From Solobacterium sp. (lineage in GTDB: Bacteria; Bacillota_I; Bacilli_A; Erysipelotrichales; Erysipelotrichaceae), in contig JAEEHG010000035.1 in the NCBI GenBank assembly GCA_016280695.1, positions 1 through 7,018 of the forward strand: DNA of 7,018 nt. The letters are read 5' to 3'. Of this stretch, positions 4,807-7,018 are shown piece after piece (position 1 is the stretch's first letter; every line of letters starts with the position of its first letter). The notes beneath the pieces were generated by a model. That model did no database searches. It worked only from the letters and a program-made list of their open reading frames with translations, and was not told the origin of the DNA. Both the position numbers and the translations under genes were made by a program.

Positions 4807-5897
4807 TGCAGATCAGAACCCTGCAGCTGCGCAACTACAGAAATTATGAAAGAGCCGTCATCCGCTTCGCTCCGGGCATGAACATACTGACCGGACTGAA
4901 TGCCCAGGGAAAGACAAATCTGCTCGAAAGTCTGGTTTATCTCTCCCTGACAAGATCGCACCGGCTCAATGATGATCAACAGCTGATCAGAAGCGGTTGT
5001 GAAGCCGCCAGGATCAGCTGTGCTTATGAAGACGGCATTGAACGGAAGATCGAAGCTGTCATTCATAAAGGCGGCAAGACCCTGCTGGTCAACGGCCAGC
5101 CGGTCCACCGCAGCAGTGAATTCATCGGCCTGCTCAATGTGGTGCTGTTTGCCCCGGATGACCTGGGACTCTTCACGGATGCGCCCCGGGAAAGAAGGCG
5201 GCTGATGAACCAGGAGATCGCCAAGATTTCCCCGGCTTACCTGAAAGCGGTGAGCCGGTACCAGAACCTGCTGCGGGAAAGAAACATCCATCTGAAGCGG
5301 TATGAGCCCAATGAGACGTATCTCGATACGCTGGATGAACAGATGATCACGGAATCCGTCCAGATCATCAATGCCCGCCGGGAGTTCATCCTGGCCCTGA
5401 ACGAAGAGATGGGAAGGCTGTACCGGGAATTGTCGGACAGTGAGGACCAGGCAGGCCTGGAATACCTGTCCGTCATCGGTCCGGAGGAAGATCCGGAAGA
5501 GAGCCTGCGCGGCCGGTACCGGGAAAACCGGCAGAAGGATGTGGAAAACCATGTCACCGGCATCGGTGTGCACCGGGAAGACCTGCTGTTCACGCTGAAC
5601 GGGCAGAACATCACCCTGACCGGCAGCCAGGGCCAGAAGCGCATGTGCATGCTCAGCTTCAAGATGGCGCTGCTGGCATACATTCAGAAAAAGACCGGAC
5701 GGCAGGCAGTCCTGCTGCTCGATGACGTCTTCAGTGAACTGGATCAGAACCGGCAGAGGAAACTCGTGCAGATGATCCGGGGAACCCAGTGCCTGATCAC
5801 GGCAACCGAAATACCGCCGCTGCTGAAAAACAGCGGCGCAGAGGAATACATGATTATCAGCGGCACCGTCAGTGCCAGGCAGAAAGGAATACAATGA
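4806..5897 (+). CDS. recF: DNA replication and repair protein RecF
   Basis: RecF is an ABC/SMC-like ATPase that, with RecO and RecR, helps load RecA at single-strand gaps and supports stalled forks. The 363-aa length is normal. The N-terminus [13 protein letters not shown] is typical, with Walker A GLNAQGKT at 30-37 and the following [11 protein letters not shown]. The middle (about 125-250) forms the lobe II arm, including [11 protein letters not shown]. The ABC signature reads LTGSQGQKR (271-279), and Walker B with the catalytic acidic stretch is [11 protein letters not shown] (303-313), followed by a D-loop-like region. Nothing key is missing. ATG 4806 shares its A with the yaaA TGA, and no separate strong ribosome site is apparent, which suggests coupled translation. 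Its 3' end overlaps gyrB by 4 nt (ATGA). The long open frame on the opposite strand (4713-5894) is a shadow of this gene. Confidence 0.97.
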   Translation: MQIRTLQLRNYRNYERAVIRFAPGMNILTGLNAQGKTNLLESLVYLSLTRSHRLNDDQQLIRSGCEAARISCAYEDGIERKIEAVIHKGGKTLLVNGQPVHRSSEFIGLLNVVLFAPDDLGLFTDAPRERRRLMNQEIAKISPAYLKAVSRYQNLLRERNIHLKRYEPNETYLDTLDEQMITESVQIINARREFILALNEEMGRLYRELSDSEDQAGLEYLSVIGPEEDPEESLRGRYRENRQKDVENHVTGIGVHREDLLFTLNGQNITLTGSQGQKRMCMLSFKMALLAYIQKKTGRQAVLLLDDVFSELDQNRQRKLVQMIRGTQCLITATEIPPLLKNSGAEEYMIISGTVSARQKGIQ

Positions 5898-7018
5898 GCG
5901 AAGAAATCAGAGAACAGAGGCCGGAAGAAGAGGAAGAATTCGATTTCCGGGTGGAAGATCACACCTATGATGACGCGGATATCCAGGTCCTGGACGGACT
6001 GGAAGCAGTCCGCAAGCGTCCGGGCATGTACATCGCGTCCACCTCGGAGAAAGGCCTTCATCACCTGGTCTGGGAAATTGTGGACAACGGCATTGACGAA
6101 GCCATGGCCGGCTATGCGACAACCGTTACGGTCACGGTGGACAAGGACAACGTCGTCATCGTTGAGGATGACGGCAGAGGCATGCCGACCGGGGAAAACG
6201 TCAAGACCGGCAAATCCACCATTGAAACCATCTTTACCGTGCTGCATGCCGGCGGCAAGTTCGGCGGCGGGGCATACAAGGTCTCAGGTGGCCTGCACGG
6301 GGTCGGCGCTTCCGTTGTCAACGCGCTGAGCGAATGGCTGGAAGTCCGCGTCTATCATGACGGTAAAATTTTCTTTGTCCGTTTTGAAAACGGCGGCCAT
6401 GCGGTGGAACCGCTCAAGGTCATCGGCAGCTGCGATCCGGCCAGGCACGGTTCGGAAATCCGCTTCAAGGCAGATCCGACCATTTTTACCGAAACAACCG
6501 TATACAGCCACGAAACCCTGCGGGACAGGCTGCGGCAGCTCGCCTTCCTGAACAAGGGCATCCGCATGGTCTTCAACGATGAAAGGGAAGAAGACCCGCA
6601 CAAGCAGCACCACACTTTCCTGTTCGAGGGCGGCCTGAAGGAATATGTGGCCTTCCTGAACAAGAACCGGAATGTGGTCCACGAAGAAATCATCTACTGT
6701 GAGGGCCATAAAGACGGCATCGAGGTCGAAGTGGCAGTGCAGTACAACGAGGGCTACAACCCGAATGTCTATACCTTCTGCAACAACATCAATACAGCTG
6801 AAGGCGGCACCCACGAAGAAGGCTTCCGCAGCGCCCTGAACAGGATTATCAACAAGTATGCAAAAAGCAAGGGATTCCTGAAGGAGAAGGAAGACAACCT
6901 GACCAGCGACGACTGCAAGGAAGGCATTACCGCTATCATCAGCGTCAAGCATCCGGATCCGCAGTATGAAGGCCAGACCAAGACCAAACTCAGCAACAGT
7001 GAGGTCCGCAGGTGCGTC
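5894..7018 (+). CDS. gyrB: DNA gyrase subunit B, N-terminal part (3' partial)
   Basis: GyrB supplies the ATPase and part of the cleavage core of gyrase, which introduces negative supercoils. The window holds 375 codons with no stop, so roughly the first 60% of a normal GyrB. The GHKL ATPase is clear: [10 protein letters not shown] at 61-70, DGRGMP at 93-98, and [19 protein letters not shown] at 120-138. The transducer domain carries [10 protein letters not shown] at 362-371, with the ATP-contacting lysine expected at 363. GyrB rather than ParE is chosen because it directly follows recF, as in most Bacillota. The start is set by AAAGGA at 5883-5888 and the ATGA overlap with recF. About 28 residues precede the conserved [19 protein letters not shown], and they include a run of five Glu. 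Gly66 replaces the more common Ser or Ala of the DNSIDEA or DNAIDEA motif. gyrA is likely to follow outside the window. Confidence 0.96.
   Translation, partial: MSEEIREQRPEEEEEFDFRVEDHTYDDADIQVLDGLEAVRKRPGMYIASTSEKGLHHLVWEIVDNGIDEAMAGYATTVTVTVDKDNVVIVEDDGRGMPTGENVKTGKSTIETIFTVLHAGGKFGGGAYKVSGGLHGVGASVVNALSEWLEVRVYHDGKIFFVRFENGGHAVEPLKVIGSCDPARHGSEIRFKADPTIFTETTVYSHETLRDRLRQLAFLNKGIRMVFNDEREEDPHKQHHTFLFEGGLKEYVAFLNKNRNVVHEEIIYCEGHKDGIEVEVAVQYNEGYNPNVYTFCNNINTAEGGTHEEGFRSALNRIINKYAKSKGFLKEKEDNLTSDDCKEGITAIISVKHPDPQYEGQTKTKLSNSEVRRCV

Noticed and set aside
4713..5894. 393-codon open frame on the minus strand opposite recF
   Set aside because: It mirrors recF across almost its whole length, has no recognisable domain and a biased composition (many Gln, Phe, Val, His) typical of an antisense shadow of a GC-balanced gene. 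recF has all its motifs.
5894..7018. ParE (topoisomerase IV subunit B) instead of GyrB
   Set aside because: The ATPase motifs do not separate the two decisively, but direct coupling to recF next to dnaA-dnaN is the GyrB context in Bacillota.
1..7018. CRISPR arrays, tRNA or rRNA genes, insertion sequences, phage or defence genes
   Set aside because: I saw no spaced repeats, no tRNA-like cloverleaf or rRNA segment, and no transposase or integrase motif in any frame. Apart from the oxidoreductase, the genes are core housekeeping.

Overview
This is a replication-origin window from a bacterium that looks like a member of the Bacillota (Firmicutes). The order dnaA - dnaN - yaaA (S4 protein) - recF - gyrB, all on the plus strand, is the classic Bacillota origin block, and the tiny S4-domain YaaA between dnaN and recF is characteristic of that phylum. 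Coding regions look close to 50% GC while the origin is AT-rich. That moderate GC and the form of the proteins would fit a lineage such as Erysipelotrichia, but I cannot fix the genus from sequence alone.

Left side (1-1221): the last 57 codons of a Jag/KhpB-type R3H RNA-binding protein end at 175 and are followed by a strong intrinsic terminator (184-219). A complete NAD(P)-dependent Gfo/Idh/MocA oxidoreductase (253-1221) follows. Both genes read rightward, toward the origin, so a leftward replication fork would meet them head-on. In the well-known Bacillus layout the rpmH-rnpA-yidC-jag cluster instead points away from dnaA.

Origin (1222-1702): about 480 bp without a credible gene. It holds two perfect DnaA boxes in tandem (1509-1528), at least five one-mismatch boxes in both orientations, several degenerate boxes, and an AT-rich stretch with short direct repeats (about 1377-1441) that could be the unwinding element. 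A smaller box pair sits between dnaA and dnaN (3154-3171), so the origin may be bipartite as in Bacillus.

Replication genes (1703-4356): dnaA (initiator, 458 aa) and dnaN (sliding clamp, 378 aa). A clear terminator follows dnaN at 4370-4396.

dnaN-yaaA gap (4357-4605): beyond the dnaN terminator lies an imperfect inverted repeat of about 20 nt per arm (4439-4530). Its right arm contains its own GAAA-loop hairpin with a U-run, and a possible 21-codon ORF overlaps its left part. An almost ideal extended -10 promoter (4558-4566) then starts the next operon. This gap is the least explained part of the window.

Repair/topology operon (4606-7018): yaaA, recF and gyrB are packed with 1-nt (TGATG) and 4-nt (ATGA) overlaps, which implies translational coupling. 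gyrB runs off the right edge after 375 codons.

Together the genes supply origin recognition and melting (DnaA), processivity (DnaN), gap repair and fork support (RecF) and supercoiling (GyrB). I see no mobile-element gene, CRISPR array, tRNA or rRNA, and no evidence for a new multi-gene system. The points of interest are the origin architecture, the head-on genes on its left, and the structured dnaN-yaaA intergenic element.
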